Assembly (NCBI GenBank): GCA_964615285.1
Contig: CAZTND010000024.1
Span: forward strand, 1-22,347
Source: RGIG4074 sp964615285
Lineage (GTDB): Bacteria > Bacillota > Clostridia > Christensenellales > Borkfalkiaceae
Direction of reading: 5' to 3'
DNA length: 22,347 bases
Shown: one piece after another, positions 21,177 to 22,347 of the stretch
Layout: each line of letters opens with the position of its first letter
How positions within the stretch are numbered: position 1 is the first letter of the stretch
The notes under the pieces: generated by a model
The model's input: only the letters and a program-made list of their open reading frames with translations
Told to the model about the DNA's origin: nothing
Databases searched by the model: none
Program-made: the position numbers and the translations under genes

Positions 21177-21689
21177 ATGAAAATTTGTAGCAGAATTATT
21201 TTTTGTGTGTGCGCTCTGGCTGCCGCGGCGCTGTTTTCGCTTTCGGCCTGCGCTTCGGCGGATAGGATCCGCACGTTGGAGGCGCTCGTATCCGGCGGCG
21301 TGATCGGCGAAGAGGATTTGCGGCATATCGCGGCGCTTAGGAACGGCAGCCTGCAGGTCGTCACGGAGGACGGGGCGGAACCGGAAACGATCGAATACAC
21401 GGTTGCGCCCGTCACCGAAGAACTTTCGGAAAAACAGAAAAATACCATCCTGAAAGATTTTGAGAAATATATTGAGGACAGGTATCGGGCGGCGCATGTC
21501 GATTGTACGGTCACCGAAAGTGAGATCGTCGCATATTTCGGAACGTATGGCGGCTGGATCGTCGTGGAAGTCGAATTTGACCTGTCGGGGATCGAAGTAT
21601 CGGAAGGGGAAAGGGATTTGATCGTGTCCGATTATTATCTGGGACAGATCGGCTGGAACGGCTTGGTCGTCGGCTGGGCGGAAAGTTGA
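21177..21689 (+). CDS. small lipoprotein, function unknown
   Basis: This 170-residue protein has a typical lipoprotein signal: a basic start, a hydrophobic core CVCALAAAALFSLSAC, and the lipobox Leu22-Ser-Ala-Cys25. The mature part is acidic, with EYTVAPVTEELSEKQKNTIL and a charged helix FEKYIEDRYRAAHVDC, then IVAYFGTYGGWIVVEVEFDL. I recognise no family. The ATG at 21177 is preferred over 21171 because it places AGGAGG at 8 nt; translation from 21171 would be too close. The 72-nt gap from the binding protein contains no convincing terminator, so it probably belongs to the same transcript. Base composition is visibly less GC-rich than its neighbours. Its stop abuts a decayed permease gene. Confidence 0.75.
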   Translation: MKICSRIIFCVCALAAAALFSLSACASADRIRTLEALVSGGVIGEEDLRHIAALRNGSLQVVTEDGAEPETIEYTVAPVTEELSEKQKNTILKDFEKYIEDRYRAAHVDCTVTESEIVAYFGTYGGWIVVEVEFDLSGIEVSEGERDLIVSDYYLGQIGWNGLVVGWAES

Positions 21690-21690
21690 T

Positions 21691-22107
21691 TGGTTCGGCA
21701 TCACAAGGAGCGGTTCAAACTACCGCACCGAGATCGTGGCGGGGCTGGTCGCGTTTATGGCGATGGCCTATATCCTCATGGTGAACGCGGACATGTTTTC
21801 GGGCGTCATCAAGGACAGCGCCGCTCCCTACGGCGCGGCGTAGATCGCGACCGCCATCGGCGCGATAACGGGCACGCTGTTGATGGCGTTTCCGGCGCGC
21901 ATGCCGCTCGCCCAGGCTTCGGGCATGGGGATAAACGCCTTCATGACCTTCGTCGTGATCCTGCTCGGATATTCCATCTCCAAGGGCATCGGCGTGGGCA
22001 TGATCACGTTTATTGCGGTCAAGGTCTGCACCGGCAAGGTCAGGGAAATTTCCGTTTCCACCTGGGTGATCGGGCTGATCTTCCTTGCCGCCTTCCCGGT
22101 GGCTTAA
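21691..22107 (+). pseudogene. remnant of an AzgA-type (NCS2) purine permease gene
   Basis: Read from 21691, the frame gives WFGITRSGSNYRTEIVAGLV, then FMAMAYILMVNADMFSG. This is the N-terminus of adenine/guanine/hypoxanthine permeases. A TAG stop occurs at 21841-21843, where the family reads straight through, and the frame continues with ATAIGAITGTLLMAFPARMP and ASGMGINAFM. At about 21972 the sequence jumps directly to SISKGIGVGMITFIAVKVCTGK and VIGLIFLAAFP, which belong near the family's C-terminus. Roughly three quarters of the gene, about 300 codons, is missing in frame. No start codon with a ribosome site remains. Thus there are two lesions, an internal deletion and a nonsense codon. The intact family is about 430-480 residues. 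Confidence 0.88.
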
Positions 22108-22110
22108 AAG

Positions 22111-22157
22111 ACGCCGCCGCCCCGCTTCCTTTTCCCGGAAAGGGGAGCGGCGTTTTG
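22111..22157 (+). terminator. terminator after the permease remnant
   Basis: Outer stem ACGCCGC (22111-22117) with GCGGCGT (22147-22153), inner CCCC/GGGG and TTCC/GGAA pairs, then TTTTG. Probably the surviving terminator of the lost permease gene. Confidence 0.7.
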
Positions 22158-22177
22158 TCGATCGGGTGTAAAAAAAC

Positions 22178-22208
22178 GCTGTCCGTCGCCGCGGACAGCT
22201 GTTTTTTT
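22178..22208. terminator. bidirectional intrinsic terminator
   Basis: 8-bp stem, GCTGTCCG (22178-22185) with CGGACAGC (22192-22199), followed by TGTTTTTTT on the plus strand and GTTTTTTTA on the minus strand. Confidence 0.8.
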
Positions 22209-22243
22209 GTGAAAAAAATTTATTTTTTCATGCTTTATTTTCG

Positions 22244-22271
22244 TTGACAATTCCGGGGAAATAAATATAAT
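22244..22271 (+). promoter_or_regulatory. full-consensus sigma-A promoter at the right edge
   Basis: Perfect TTGACA (22244-22249), a 16-nt spacer and perfect TATAAT (22266-22271). It drives a gene beginning at or just past the window edge. An ATG is at 22345, but its GAGG lies only 1-2 nt away, so the real start is probably a few bases further on. Confidence 0.85.
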
Positions 22272-22273
22272 AA

Positions 22274-22316
22274 TGTTAGATAGCCTAACAAAATAATAAT
22301 GTTAGATAGCCTAACA
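22274..22316 (+). promoter_or_regulatory. two tandem DtxR-like operators
   Basis: TGTTAG-ATAGC-CTAACA occurs at 22274-22290 and again at 22300-22316, within an exact repeat of about 26 nt. Each copy is an inverted repeat. The TTAG/CTAA arms resemble metal-regulated boxes of the DtxR/IdeR/MntR family. Position from just after the -10 into the early transcript fits repression. The regulator is inferred, not seen. Confidence 0.7.
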
Positions 22317-22347
22317 AAACGGGCTGTTTTTTGTTTTACGAGGTATG

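Noticed and set aside
19920..21704. 594-residue minus-strand open frame opposite the PstS-like gene
   Set aside because: Antisense to a gene with clear family motifs, and its translation shows no domain.

Overview
The window is chromosomal DNA from a GC-rich, low-redundancy Firmicute, most likely a spore-forming Clostridia member. The evidence is the gene order spoIVFA-spoIVFB-(rng)-rplU-rpmA, the block pyrH-frr-uppS-cdsA-dxr-rseP, an L27 with a Firmicute-type N-terminal extension, strong Shine-Dalgarno sites and sigma-A promoters. A gut Christensenellales-like lineage would fit, but that placement is an impression and was not tested. No rRNA, tRNA, CRISPR array, phage or insertion sequence was seen.

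Layout. 1-3100: a CmpB-type membrane protein on the minus strand, divergent from ispE (MEP isoprenoid pathway), followed by a two-helix membrane protein of unknown function. 3100-5540: a PAP2 phosphatase on the minus strand, divergent from tcdA (tRNA ct6A37 formation), which overlaps a cysteine desulfurase gene. 5540-5860: a palindrome-rich intergenic stretch. 5860-6516: an Xre-SdpI fusion regulator. 6660-10026: the spoIVFA/spoIVFB sporulation protease pair and RNase G with a long leader. 10117-11452: a small helical protein on the minus strand, then rplU-rpmA. 11635-12974: two glycine-rich membrane proteins whose 5' ends are near-identical copies. 13224-18820: one long operon running from UMP kinase through ribosome recycling factor, undecaprenyl-PP synthase, CDP-DAG synthase and DXR to the RseP/RasP site-2 protease. 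19227-21689: a three-gene envelope cluster with a membrane protein, a membrane-anchored PstS-like binding protein and a lipoprotein. 21691-22107: the wreck of a purine permease gene. 22244-22347: a consensus promoter with two tandem DtxR-like operators, driving a gene that lies beyond the window.

How it fits together. IspE and Dxr supply isoprenoid precursors, UppS makes the C55 lipid carrier, and the PAP2 protein may recycle lipid phosphates. CdsA feeds phospholipid synthesis. RseP and SpoIVFB are two different site-2 proteases, for envelope stress and mother-cell pro-sigma-K activation respectively. RNase G, L21, L27, Frr and TcdA belong to RNA and translation.

The most unusual signals are: two promoters placed so that transcription would begin at the start codon (ispE and tcdA, leaderless candidates); a divergent promoter pair sharing one -35 region; an L27 with a short cleavable-looking extension but no prp gene between rplU and rpmA; a 71-nt duplicated RBS/start/Gly-rich module; a leader on the RNase G gene with alternating A6/T6 segments; and tandem metal-type operators at the right edge.
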